A stretch of 64,000 bases of DNA from Hemibagrus wyckioides (taxonomy: Eukaryota > Chordata > Actinopteri > Siluriformes > Bagridae). Location of the stretch: positions 23,181,646 through 23,245,645 of the forward strand of contig NC_080712.1 of the NCBI RefSeq assembly GCF_019097595.1, read 5' to 3'. A program made the position numbers and the translations under genes. The notes under the pieces were generated by a model. The model worked only from the letters and a program-made list of their open reading frames with translations. It made no database searches and was not told the DNA's origin. This document shows positions 12,606-24,371 of the stretch, piece by piece. Every line of letters begins with the position of its first letter. Within the stretch, counting starts at the first letter, position 1.

Positions 12606-15062
12606 AAAATGCATTGACATCCTGGTAAAATTAAGTTAGCTTATCATGTATGCTTAACATTAGGATAAGCATATATCTCAATTCTCTGTGGCACTTCCCA
12701 ATACTTGTAATTTAAATGTAAGTATTAAATGCTCTGTGCCATCCAACCACATATAAAACATACTCTGTTTGGGTTAGGAAAAATATTTGACAGGTGTAGC
12801 ATAGTAAAACAGTAATGTGAGTGAGGACAGAAGAGACACAGAGACACACAAGCTGTGAAAGAAGAGAGAAGAAAAGGGTCTTGCAAAAGTTTACACAGCC
12901 GGCAAATCTCACACGTCACATCTCCAGCAAGTCCTGTTATGGTGTTTTAACTCAAAAGTCAGCGGTCGTGAAGGGCTCCTGCAATGAACTACAACCCACT
13001 GGCAAGTAATAAAAAAAACATAATGACAAACTCACGAGAAGAACAGAAAAAGAAAGGATTAATCTAGAAGGTAAATGTGATTTTGTCTTGGTCTTGACAA
13101 AAGAATGATACATTTTCTGTCAATCTTAGCTCTCTCTCCATTACACACACATATGTATATATACACACGTGAACAAAAGAAAATAAATCATTTTCTTTGA
13201 CAGGTAGCAGACATGTCAGTAGTGTAACTTTCAGTCAATAACTGCCTGAAAGAGTATATGCTGTCAGAGAAAATCATTCACATTTGTCTATACTACCCCT
13301 GGAATATCAAGCATTCTGCACAATCATGATCTAAAACGTTATTTGGGGCTATTAGAAAATTATTAATACGTAATGCCTTCCTAATCTTTATGTACATGTT
13401 ATTTTCTTTTTCAATATTACTGCACTGTCAGTCCCACTCTATAGCCAGATTAATTTTTAACACACACATTAACCATATCATCAGAGGCCCTGCTGCTGTA
13501 TTTATTATGTGCATTTAAGTGTAACATAAAGGTCAGATTTGGTCAACAAAATTCCTCTTTGCAAATGGAGCACAAATATTTTCTGTTGGAATCAACCTAC
13601 AGTTAGACTTTTAGGACAATTCAGCTCCCAGTGAGAATAAATGATGTGCACACTATGAGAAAACAGTGACACGTACTTTTGTGTGCTTGTACACTATACC
13701 ATATATATAATTTTCCATCAGAATATATGCAGTGTTGCCGGGCAGGTTAAAAAATATTTCAACATCAATTATTCAATTTCTGCTTCCGAAAATATATACA
13801 CCACAAGGGTAGTTCCTCGAACTGGCAAACAACGCTGCCCCTCCACATGCAATGAAAATGGTCAAAGTGACTTCCATTTGCTTATGGAGCTTTCTTCGAT
13901 AAAGACAGGCAGTACTTCATGCTACTTACAAGCTTCCTCTTAGAGATTTGACTATCTCGTCTTGACTACTGCTCACTTGCTGCTTCATTGCTTTTTCTTT
14001 GCTTTATCTCTCTCTTTGTGGCCACTTCATCCTGCTCTGTTTTTGCGTCATAAGCAAACAGACTTTTTAACTGTGACACTTTTCAAATGTAAAGATCTTT
14101 AGAGCTAGAAAGGAAAGGGAATATATGGTGTGTCTTTGGCTTTTCCTTGACATGCTATGTGCAATACATAGCATTAGAAAAGAACCTGCTGCAACACTAT
14201 TGCGTTAGAAAAGACCACAGCATGAGCATAAACACTTTGTTTTTTAACTTAAGAGAATATCTATCCAGACAGTTGCTGCCTAGTTGCCTACTAAGGCATC
14301 CATGTAAATCCACCATGCCTAAAGTTCAGACTTTTTCCAAAGTAGGTAAAAGTTTAGGGACAGGAGGGAGGCTGTTGTGTTAGGTTTAGCCAATCAGGTG
14401 AGTTATTTTACAAAGGGGAAACTTATTATTTGTTGCAACCAAATCCATGTAAATGTCAAGGAAAAACATCCACCGTCAGTGAACAGAGAGAGACTGTGGG
14501 GAAGCAGTGTGGAGCATAGATTCTCAAAAGCTTAGGCACTTTGGGTCAGTTCAAAACAAGCCATCACACATGAATGAAAGTGAGTTAACAGTATAAGATC
14601 TTACAATTTCTAAAGCTAGGAATAACAGGAGGGTGGAAGACCTGTTAAATATGGGCAAGAATTATCTATGGTGTGAACTCTGCCACAGACCTTACACTTG
14701 AACAAAGACAAGTGTTGTCTTAATGCACACCACCATCATGCCTGTGATGGTTCACAAAACTTAGCAAAAGAAGCTTACAGAGAGTTAAAGATGTCATTAT
14801 CGTTTCAGCATCGGGCCTTGGCCAATACACAGATACCAAGCTTTGTGCCAACACAATACCTGCCAATCTTCTGCCTGTCCAATTTGTAATATAATGTAAT
14901 ATTATGAAACATGGTGCAGCACCTCCTTATGTCAGGATCTGATAGAGGCACATTAATAATTCAATATCCTTTGTCTGCCTTAAATAAGAAAGCAAAAACT
15001 CCAGGCCCACGGTGTGACCGAGCTTTAAAACATACTGTACACCTGTCATATTGCCCTTCAAA

Positions 15063-15100
15063 AGAGAGAGAGAGAGAGAGAGAGCAATAGAGAGAGAGAG

Positions 15101-15138
<38 letters not shown>

Positions 15139-15151
15139 TGTGTGTGTGTGT
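15063..15151. repeat. (GA)n(GT)n compound microsatellite
   Basis: GA runs with two short interruptions (gcaata, gcaa), followed by GT units. Confidence 0.95.
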
Positions 15152-15848
15152 AAATGTGTGCCTCAATACAAATAAACTCCTGTTCATATGATTTATGCAT
15201 TAAACAACAGGTATCAAGATGAACTTGACATTGCATGATAATAAGCCATAATTAATAAGAGTTTAAACCTCAATACTTTGCTCACATTACCAAACTCATT
15301 CATTATAAAGATTAATTCACACAGGACTGTTAAGATTGTTTAAAGCAACAGATATGACTGCATATGCTTGCGGCAACGAGAAGAAATCGCACATCTTAAA
15401 TCATTTCTACTACAACTCTATCTAACTGCTGACTCCATTAGTATGAACAGGGTCACCTGTACCTTAAATGAGACAAACATCTTGCCTGTCTCGCTGTCCA
15501 GAGGATTGCGCAATTTGCCTATCCTGCCCTGTCTAGCAGTTTACCATCAGACTACATGACTGCACAGCAATGGTAATATGGCTCTCTGCAGCTGCAGGGA
15601 ATATTTATGACAGGCTGTGCACCCTCTCCCACAGTCTCTATGCAACCAGTTTATGTGAACGCTGATCAGAGCCCCCCACTCTGCTGCTACAGCAAACCTG
15701 CTTGCATGAGGGTTAAGAAAGCCATGCACATGCATCATGCATGTGGGGGAAACCCACAACAAAACTAAGTTGCTAGGATTCATTGGGTGACTGGCATGAT
15801 GCATTTGTAATATGTAAGGCGGAAAAAAGCCAGGAAGGACGGTCATAC

Positions 15849-16196
15849 CCAGTCCTCGAAGTGCTTGCTGCCGTTCTGCAGCAGGTCCTCGAACTGGATG
15901 GTGCAGTTGGCCACAAAGTCGTCATAGCCAATGGGCGCGTCGTGAAACACCGAGAGCTCAATTTTGTGGCCGTCACGCACCTCAGCTACAAACTCATCAT
16001 GCCATGCAGGGCTGTTGGTCTTTGGCTTTGTGGACGTCTGACCCACGCGCGAGTCGTCCACGTTGAGGGCAATGTACGGGTCCAGTAAAAAGCTCTGCGC
16101 CTTCGGTCCCACGGCATGCCTTAAAGACCAGGCTGTAGGTTTCAAGTCCAGTGCCTCGATGATCTTTATCTTCAGCAGCCCGTTGAAGACCACCAT
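15849..16196 (-). CDS. prkce: Protein kinase C epsilon, first coding exon (partial gene)
   Basis: First 116 residues of the novel-type (calcium-independent) PKC epsilon, a diacylglycerol-activated Ser/Thr kinase acting at membranes and the cytoskeleton. The exon encodes most of the N-terminal C2 domain. It opens [12 protein letters not shown], carries [10 protein letters not shown] and SPAWHDEF, and ends at FEDW followed by a GT donor (minus-strand gtatga). The pseudo-RACK motif HDAPIGYD (residues 85-92) is identical to the mammalian one. The RACK-binding site at residues 14-21 reads EALDLKPT, against EAVSLKPT in mammals. The start was chosen at the family's conserved MVVF; the frame extends 13 codons upstream (MRSVDLTAL...) but that part is not family-like. 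Remaining exons (C1 domains, kinase) lie beyond the left edge. PKC eta also has this C2 type, but the matches favour epsilon. Whether this is the a or b teleost copy cannot be told. Confidence 0.93.
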
Positions 16197-16850
16197 GGTG
16201 GCGGATATTAATGCAGTTAAATCCACAGACCGCACCTTTAATCCCCTGTCACAGTTATTGAGTTATTCAACAGGGCGGCTGGAGAAAATCTTGACTACTA
16301 ATAAACCAATCAAACACAGTCTCCCCGGTTAAAGTGAACAGTGAAACACTCACAGACAGTCCTCCAAGCAGCACACATAGAAGGGTTTCACTTCTTTTAG
16401 CTCTCTGCTGTCGTTTCCCAAGAACATGCGATATTAAATGAGATAGTCATTTAAAAAACAGCTCGATCATCAATGCGTCAAACGGGGGAAAGAAACGTAG
16501 CGATCTTCACATGGGGGATTCCGCACCTCGATCTCTGCATGAGAGCAAAAACATGCCCGAGCTGGAGCTCCTCAGGGGTAAAAATCCTCTCCTACTGATC
16601 CTCCCCAGGCCGGAGCTCGGGACGGAGTCCAGCTTGTCCTCCGGTCATTTGGGAACGATTTATTTCTCACACCTCCAACTGATGAAGGGGAAATGGTTGA
16701 GGGCCGAGGATAGGTGCCGTTTCTGTTCGCTCTTCTTCAGCTTCCCGGGCCGTTTAGCTGTTCATCGGTGCTCGGTTTCCTGCAGCCCTGCCTCTTCCCC
16801 CCTCCTCCCAGCGGTGTGTGAACGCTACAGTGCAGGAAATGCGCAAAACG
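16197..16850 (-). promoter_or_regulatory. prkce: prkce 5' UTR and promoter region, CpG-rich
   Basis: The bases directly upstream of the prkce start (rising coordinates) are GC- and CpG-richer than the surroundings, with several CG-containing blocks between about 16470 and 16860. This is the expected place for 5' UTR and a CpG-island promoter. No TATA box or transcription start can be fixed from the sequence. The open frames here on both strands (for example 16511-16945) are best explained by high GC content. Confidence 0.5.
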
Positions 16851-17551
16851 CGTCAGTTTGCCCAAACCTTGTATACAGGGAACCAGTGCGGCACAACAGA
16901 GCTATACAAAGCCATCTCCGGTGTGAATTCATGCCTGCGTGGTAAATTTGTTCATGTAACGTGTGCATATCGGTCCAAACGAGATGTTTGCATTATGTTA
17001 AAGTGATTCCTAACCTTCAGTACAGCGGTGCTGCAGCTGTGTGAAAGCATGAAACACTCGTGTTCATCAGGTGTGGGAATTTTAATGCGCTGCTGAACAG
17101 GCCTTATTACACTATTTGCCAGTCTAAATGATAAAAGAAACTCTAACCTAAAGAATTGAATGACTTGTCCAACAAGACAATAAACATTATAGGATCTGGC
17201 ATCCAGCACGTGTAGCCTGTAACCTGGGATGCTTTTAAAGCCTTAAATCACTCTTTGCCCCTTATTTTATTGACTAAATAACGGCTATAACCCATTTATA
17301 CGTAGCTAGCTTTTTTTTAGCCAATTAGATGTATATTCTACATTGAAACGCTCCTTACATTGAAATTATTATACTACTATAATATTTCATAATGACGTAA
17401 TTTTAACCACATAACACAACATGACGTGATTTTCTAATGTGCGGCATTTTAAAAGTGTATGATATCGAAGTTAATCCTAACTCCATGTTTTTTTTTCCCC
17501 CGGTCACATTTCTTTCGTTTTAATGAAACATGCCCGTTGTCTGTACCTAAA

Positions 17552-17566
17552 GCGCTATCTTGTGGC
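17552..17566 (-). promoter_or_regulatory. Weak CTCF-like motif
   Basis: On the minus strand the bases read CCACAAGATAGCGC, resembling the CTCF core (CCASYAGRKGGCR) with one mismatch in the GGC block. Weaker than the other CTCF-like sites in this window. Confidence 0.25.
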
Positions 17567-18062
17567 TGGAATTCTCGTTATGGACCGTAACTTTAAAGCT
17601 GCATGTGCGAACCTATTGGTAAAAGATGCGCCGTATAACAGTCCCGTGTTTAGTGTTGTGTTTAATGTTAATTGATACCTCTAATAAAAACCAAAGAAAG
17701 CTTGATCTTGATGTCAGTGCGTTTTGAAATTACGCAGCTCATCACACGTTGAACCGCAGCTTCGCCGCTAACAGCTGCTTTCAAACTTCTCACGCGTGCG
17801 CGTCGTGCACTGGGCGTGTTCACCAATCACAATCAGCATCTGTGGTGACGTGTACGAACATCGAGTAATCATCATAAAATGCACCGCTTGGCTCGTAGAG
17901 CGTAAATGTCTATTTATTTATACTTTTATTTTATATTCTGAAAGATGCAAGACGTTTAATGTGAGGCACAGCTTACAAAATGACCACAGAGTGTATATTA
18001 AGATGTTAGGAGTGAACGATTAAAGCAGTATTTTTGAGTGCAATATAAATGCGATCTTTAAT

Positions 18063-18587
18063 TCCTATATACACTATATTGCCAAAGGTTTTGGGACACC
18101 CTTCTAAATCATTGAATTCAGGTGTTGTTTTTCAGGGGCTGTGATTGACCCCTTAGTTCCAGTAAAAGGAACTCTTAATGCTTTAGCATACCAAGACATT
18201 TTGGACAATTTCATGCTCCCAACTTTGTGGGAACCGTTTGGGGATGACCCCTTCCTGTTCCGACATGACTGCAGACCAGTGCACAAAGCAAGGTCCATAA
18301 AGACATGGATGAGCGAGTTTGGTGTGGAGGAACTTGACTGTCCTGCACCTTGACTGGCCTGCATCCTGACCTCAACCTGATAGAACACCTTTGGGATGAA
18401 TTAGAGTGGAGATTGTGAACCAGTTCATGTTGTAACTGGAAGGGGTCATCCCCAAACTGTTCACAAAAAGTTGGGAGCATTCTCTTGGTATGCTGAAGCA
18501 TTAGGAGTTCCTTTCACTGGAACAAAGGGGTCAAGTCCAACCCCTGAAAAACATCACTTGAATTCAATGATTTGGCAATATAGTGTA

Positions 18588-18592
<5 letters not shown>
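18063..18592 (+). mobile_element. Fold-back Tc1-derived element with ~190 bp inverted arms
   Basis: The element starts TATACACTATATTGCCAAAG and ends with the inverse, TTTGGCAATATAGTGTATA. The arms stay complementary for about 190 bases: the block around 18212-18253 is repeated inverted at about 18440-18480. The centre encodes a transposase remnant, FLFRHDCRPVHKARSIKTW followed by MSEFGVEELD. After a frameshift it continues as SPDLNLIEHLWDELEW, the C-terminal catalytic region of Tc1-like DDE transposases. It is not functional. A long (AT)n tract abuts its right end. Confidence 0.8.

Positions 18593-18659
<67 letters not shown>
18588..18659. repeat. (AT)n microsatellite
   Basis: About 70 bases of alternating A and T directly at the right end of the fold-back element, consistent with expansion at the TA target site. 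Confidence 0.95.
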
Positions 18660-18660
<1 letters not shown>

Positions 18661-18887
18661 GAATGACTGTGCTTATTGGTGCTTTTAATTGTACTCTCAT
18701 ATCTTCCCTTATGAAAGATCATTATATTCTGTTTTAGGTGTTAAAGCTGTTTTCTCTATTCCATTGACCAGGGATTTGAACATTTGAAAAATACCTTCAA
18801 TAGCTAGGACCAAGTAAAAGTTCTCACAGTCATTAAACACTTTAATCAGATGCAATAAATTAATTAGAGCATATGTCATCATCATTT

Positions 18888-18934
18888 TATTATTATTATT
18901 AGTAGTAGTAGTAGTAGTAGAAGTAGTAGTAGTA
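18888..18934. repeat. (TAT)n/(TAG)n triplet microsatellite
   Basis: A short ATT-repeat run passes into TAG repeats with a single AAG interruption. Confidence 0.9.
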
Positions 18935-19167
18935 TTTATAGACAGTAGTATTTATTTCCCCATCAAATTCAGCTCGCTCTACAACTGATCAAAGAGCTTG
19001 ACTAATGGAATTTAGCTGGCTAATTTCATTTGCACATCTCCAACAATCTCACTGAATCCTGTAAATCACAGACCACAACAATGTTAGCGAATCTTTACAC
19101 TTACAAATTGTGTGTAGAGACTAAATAGGTATAGTATGTAGAAGATGCATTACAGTTTTATAAAAAT

Positions 19168-19183
19168 CCACTAGATGGCAGCG
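19168..19183 (+). promoter_or_regulatory. CTCF-like motif, plus orientation
   Basis: CCACTAGATGGCAGCG fits the CTCF core consensus closely on the plus strand. Binding cannot be known from sequence alone. Confidence 0.5.
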
Positions 19184-20599
19184 TGCTCTTTTAAAATGGA
19201 GCTTGCTTTTAATATGTCGCATAAGCTGCATACTGTTTCATCAGCCAGAGTGCTGTGTGTAACACAAGTGAATTTTGTTTTGGTTCAGTCAACGCTTTCT
19301 TTGAACCTCAGCTGACCAGTGTTGTCACACAAAAACAGTCTCTAAACCATCAAGTTTCAGGTGTACTTTTGCTTATAACAAGTAAAGATGGCGTTTTTTT
19401 GTATCCCTAGTTCCTGGATTAATCCAACTGATGATTCATGGTAAGTAATTGTGCACTAATCCTCTGTCTATTTTAGAGGGTGTTTGTCTGTTGCCTTTCC
19501 TCTTTAATTAGAGGTGTCGCTGCATGATTGGCAGAATTGGTTATTCAGCTGAGCACAAATCCTGTTGGAGCATGAACAGTTTTCCTGCAATCTCGTTTGA
19601 AAATGTTAACTCATTAGAGACGCAAAACTGTCAGGAATCACCATCAGCATCATCAACTTGAAAGTTTTCTAGATTAGAGCAGAGGCAAAAGAGGTTTCTA
19701 CTTTGCAAGGAAATCTCAAAAAATTGGAGCAAGAAATGTCCATGAGGCTTAAAATATATGCAGATAGAAGTGTACATGATTGATAAGTACATCAGTCCAT
19801 CAGTTGTATTAGAATTTTCTTCTGTGGTCTTTTTAAGATCATGTTTCCTCTGTCTAGTCTGCAATAATTAGATGAGTGATTTCTGCTGGAACTGAATAGA
19901 GATGTTGTTCAAACCACGGTGATTTCCCTAGGGCTTGGCAATGACATTAGTCAAAGATATTCTGTTCACATCGGATGGTCTCACATGAGCCATGTATACA
20001 GCGCAGCAAAAGATAATGACATCAGCAGTGGGAGAAACTTGAATGTACTATTGAGATGCTGATAGTGTGGGGCCTGTGGGTGTACAGACTCAGGGGTAAG
20101 AATAGAACAGGCCACTTGAGGGGGTTGTGTGAGGGCCCTCAGGCGCACTCCATCCCACCCCAAGATGCCAGCGTTCATGTTCACACTTACTGTCAAAGAA
20201 AGCCACTCAGTGTCTGCCAAAAAATTAGACAGCAGTTTCCAGAGAGGGACAATGTCTCTTTTGTGCTCTAATTATAAAACAGGGCCTTTCCAAATATACT
20301 TGTGTTTTATGAACTTTAAAATAACAGCCTTGTGTCTTTACTCCACACTTTCTTAACACTCATACACTAAAGGCTAGGTCTAATTGGATGAATAAGGTCG
20401 ATCTCTTGCATTTTAATTACTGCTTAAGAGTGAGTCCACTTGTCCCTTTGAAGGTCTGAGTAAAAGGAAGATGAAAAATAACATCAAATTAGCCGCAGCG
20501 AAATTTTGGTTTTATTGTTTCATCCTACTATAAAGAATTGATGTCAAAGTTTCTGTGTTAACTGTCAGCATTTAACAGATTAACAGATACTGAGCTTAT

Positions 20600-20755
20600 G
20601 ACCAGGTTGTAAACTCAAATCCCTGGACTGTTATATCAGCACAGACCATGAGCATGGCATTTAACCCTCAAAAGATCAGCCCACTGCTTGGCTTGCATCC
20701 TGGCATTGCTGTAAATCGCTTTGGACACAAATAGCTGCCAAATGAACATATGTAG
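20600..20755 (+). mobile_element. tRNA-derived SINE fragment
   Basis: Contains a B-box-like stretch (aactcaaatccctgg), a degraded 'CATTTAACCCTCAA' segment, and the typical fish SINE 3' end (GTAAATCGCTTTGGACA...GCCAAATGAA). The head is missing or degraded. Confidence 0.6.
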
Positions 20756-20934
20756 ATATTTAATGCGTTGAAGAAACAGCGGCAGAAACCCTAGCCTGTA
20801 GGAGTATTCCTCAATAACATTTACTAAGACAGTATAAACTTATCCATCACTAAACATAAAATTAATAAGGAGCATCAGTATAAAGCAAACTGATTTCAAC
20901 GCGTGTGATTTGGAATAATTAAAAAGTAAATAAA

Positions 20935-21472
20935 ATGTGTGAAACAGGAAGATTGACGCATTGTATTGTGCTGGATCTCCACGTTTTCAGGATAGCAACG
21001 GAGGCGACGCTCTCGCCTTCTCCAAGTTCATTGGCGCATTGTCACGTCCGTCACCACGCATCCGACCAATCCGGTGTCTCCATTCATGCGCACCATCAGA
21101 GCCGCTTTTCCCCTTCGCTGGTTTCCCAGAACTCTGCCCCGCCTGCGAGCTCACGTTATTCGCCTCCTGCTCGCCTAGCGACCGTCATATTGGCTGTCAA
21201 GAAAGAAGGAAGACACCACCGAGAGTCGGAGGCTCAAAAAAATCTGGCCCTGGATCAAACGGGCATTCCAGAGCGCCACAATTATATACAATTAAAAACT
21301 TTTTCCTCATGTATGTGTAAAAAACGGACCTCAGGAATGCCCAGTCGGGATCTCGCGCGTTATAACCGCCACGGGAAAGCTTCTCTAGGAGAGCTACGAG
21401 TCTGACATCTTTACATAGCCATCTTTTTACAGACAAAAGAGGGCTGCGGAGCCGCCGACCGAGCTGTCCGAG
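20935..21472 (+). promoter_or_regulatory. socs5: socs5 promoter / non-coding 5' exon in CpG-rich island
   Basis: A CpG-rich block contains an inverted CCAAT (ATTGG near 21029), a direct CCAAT at 21066-21070, an NRF1-like CATGCGCA near 21085 and a strong donor, GTCCGAG|GTAAGCG, at 21472/21473. SOCS5 genes usually have non-coding 5' exon sequence and a single coding exon. The plus-strand donor here pairs naturally with the acceptor at 29307. The start of transcription is not resolved. Long frames on both strands (156 aa plus, 168 aa minus) are read as GC-driven, though the plus-strand one could act as an upstream ORF if transcribed. Confidence 0.65.
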
Positions 21473-22423
21473 GTAAGCGACCGCACTCATTTTAGTCCCC
21501 GTCGAAATCATTTGTCGGTGTGTTTTCGCAACACGTCCGTTTCTGTGTGTGAACGAGGGTTTTTTTGTATTGAGTTTTGTTAGCGTTAGCCTGTTAGCCT
21601 GAACTCCGCGCTCTGAATGAATGTAACGGAACGCGAGCGATGTGTCACTCAGATTTGCGGTGTGAGTTGACTGCGCGCTGCCCAGACACATCCTCTCTAA
21701 CACTGACCACGCAGAGTCTTTTCCATTTCCGAAACTTTTTCTTTTCTAATTGTTCTTTTTAAAATATTATTTCGGGAACACGGGCGCACACTTGCAGTGT
21801 TAAAATATTATATCGATGCCTGAGCTAGCTTGATCTTGTTGGAGAGTTTTAACAGTGTAGAAAGATACGCAGAGAGATCAGGACTGATGTTTTCACAGGC
21901 TGGCTTGTCTATTAGACTATTAAGAATTAAGAATGAAATGTAAAAAAAATCAGAACAATATATGTGTGTTAGATTTTGATAATATTTTCCTAATTGTTAG
22001 AAATACTGTTAGCTGGACCACATAAATGAGCCAGTGTCCGGCCAACATCGCTACTGTATTAGAAATGTTTTATTCGTTTTCTTGCAAATAAATTCAAATC
22101 ATTGTCGATTAGATTCTTTACGAGTTTGTTGGTTGCATGGCAAGTTCTGTATTTGAATATTAGCAGCATGTCTGAATCCCAGCTACTCTCCATGCCACTC
22201 TTGGGAACCCGGTGCACTGCATGAATCCTGATCTAACACACCTGAGGAGAAAGCTGGAGCATTACCTGATGATATGGATAATGTGTGCTAGACCTAAGAA
22301 CACATATAAAACCAGTACATGCCAGCACTGAGAATGAGAACTGGTCCCTTTTTCCAGTTTTCGAAAAACTAAGTTCATGTCTTTAAAGTTATTCTGGGAC
22401 ATCATGGTATTTATTTAAAAAAA

Positions 22424-22424
<1 letters not shown>

Positions 22425-22513
<89 letters not shown>
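22425..22513. repeat. (TCTA)n tetranucleotide microsatellite
   Basis: About 22 copies of TCTA with one imperfect unit (ctttcta), in the inferred socs5 intron. Confidence 0.95.
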
Positions 22514-24304
22514 ATACATAGATCTGTTTCTTCTGTCGAATTTACATTATGCATTCATGTGAGTCTGTAGCATATAGAAACATAGATGTTCTTTTACTAT
22601 GCATTAACCACTTGGAAATTTGCTGCAGTCTGGATTTAAGACCAATTCGTTTAAGAGTGCCAACAGGGTAAATGAGCGTATACCAAAGTGTAAAGGGGAC
22701 CATTTAGTCAGTAATGTAAGGAGGAATGTTCAGAGAGCCAGTAGAGCGAGTATGTAGTTACTCCTTGGCCTCCTGGCACTGGTTTTTAGCCGTACGAAAG
22801 GCTTCACGTTTAGAAAAAAAAAAGAAGAAAAAACGATCTGGAAAAATATCGTATTTGCATTGCAGGTACATTTCCATAATTGCACGGTGTACACAGTCTT
22901 TTATAAATACGACATTTTATTTTCAGCAAGATTAAGATCCCATTACAGACGGTACAATACGGTGCTGATTTAACGTATGTGCAAAGACTCAGCAAAGGAC
23001 GGTTTCTGTATGCAGATCCAAAACTGAACTCACCCAGCCTCTTACAGCAACTCTCCTAAAATGAGAAAGGCTACCACAAACATCTCATTTATCCTCAGTG
23101 GAAAAAGAAAGTGATTACGCCCTTAATGTTGTCCAAAAGCCAGGCCACTCATCAGGACCCTGTGAGTGAAGGCGTAGTGAGCTGAGAGGAGCTTTTTTGG
23201 GGTTTAATACAGTGCAGCATTGCAGCAGTCTTCTTGAGCTACTCCAGCTGAATCACCAAAGCAGCATCCATGGCAAGGTCTCTCTTCTTTTTTTTTGCCA
23301 TATGTGGGCCTTTTGATGTAATTGTTCATCCTGCGGAAATGACTCACTGCGCTCCCCATTTTGTTGGTGACAAATCCATTGTTGCAGTTAACAAGAGTTG
23401 CTTGAAGGCAGATGCATTTTTTTGTCCATGGAATATTGGTCAGTGTAAGACTTGGGCAATATACTGGACATAATGTATACCTGGGTGTTGGACATATTGG
23501 CAGTAAATTCGCATTACTGTCCACACCAGCAGGACTGCAGGTGGCAGAAGAAATGAAATCCATACTAGTAGCATCATTTTTGCAATATGCTGACTCAGAC
23601 CTGACCTTAACTTGCTCTTTGTATCTCATGACCGCTCAATTGAAACATTCAAATAAGTCACAAAGTCTGCTTTACAATTAGAAATGCATCTGCAAACCAG
23701 CTTTAATGTTTAGATATTTGTCAGATTTAATGAAAGGGTATGTAGTTACATGCTAGGAAAGGGGCGAGGGGATAAGTGGTGTAATCAAGTATCGTTTGCA
23801 GGGAAACATACCTCCTGTTCAGGGTGCAAATATTTGTGTTTGACAGAATCGCCAGTGTCTCTGGTTCTGCTATAGCCTTTATGATGTTTGACCCTATGCT
23901 TTGGCAATAGACAAAGTTATTTTAGAAAACAAGAAGATGGTACTGTGGTCTCTTTGGTCAAGAACAAAATTGAGGAACTGCTAATTATAAAGTAACAGTC
24001 ACTCAGGATTTTTGTCTTAGTGTGTGGTGCACATTTGGGAAGAAATAAAAAAAAAACAATTACACCAGAATCAACGTAGTATTCATCCATCCAACCTGGC
24101 CTGACAGGTAAATGTGATTAGTGTAGTTATAAGCAAAACAGTCTGTCTGGGTCTTAGTGGAAAAAAAATTGAGTTAACTGTATGCAAAATGGTTGGCTGA
24201 ACATATTTGCGTTGTGAGTATTTTGCATTTTGATATCAACAGACAGGTCATTCAATAGTACAATACTGCCCTGTGTGCATCATAATTTTCTTGAATAATT
24301 AATT

Positions 24305-24307
<3 letters not shown>

Positions 24308-24367
<60 letters not shown>
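24308..24367. repeat. (AT)n microsatellite
   Basis: About 60 bases of alternating A and T. Confidence 0.95.

Positions 24368-24371
<4 letters not shown>

Larger units (their letters stand above)
1..15848 (-). other. prkce: prkce intron 1 (part), no exon recognised
   Basis: This stretch lies 3' of the prkce first coding exon on the minus strand. It should be the start of the very long intron 1 typical of this gene. I looked on the minus strand for the next PKC-epsilon exon (the residues following FEDW in the C2 region) and saw none. What it holds is AT-rich sequence with microsatellites, SINE fragments at 780-925 and 9445-9775, a Tc1-like relic at 7900-9345, a Tc1-derived fragment at 11880-12055 and an L2-like LINE tail at 12220-12605. 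All open frames here are short and low-complexity or unrecognisable. Confidence 0.7.
16851..20930. other. Intergenic region between prkce and socs5
   Basis: The two flanking genes point away from each other. The gap holds a compact promoter-like cluster near 17790-17860, a fold-back Tc1-derived element at 18063-18592 followed by an (AT)n tract, a TAG-repeat tract at 18888-18934, a CTCF-like motif at 19168-19183, an exon-like fragment at 19388-19440 and a SINE fragment at 20600-20755. No gene recognised. Confidence 0.6.

Noticed and set aside
14927..15236. Two Ser/Leu-rich minus-strand frames
   Set aside because: Translations of the (GA)n(GT)n tract at 15063-15151.
15783..16088. Plus-strand frame over prkce exon 1
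   Set aside because: Antisense shadow of the conserved C2-domain exon.
16511..16945. 144-codon plus-strand frame upstream of prkce
   Set aside because: GC-rich promoter sequence of a minus-strand gene; composition explains the open frame and no family is recognised.
21197..21703. 168-codon minus-strand frame across the socs5 5' exon
   Set aside because: Lies antisense in CpG-rich sequence where stops are rare, crosses the clear plus-strand donor at 21472, and resembles no protein family.
23204..23629. 141-codon minus-strand frame in the socs5 intron
   Set aside because: No recognisable domain and no supporting splice or promoter signal; chance length is plausible in 64 kb read in six frames.
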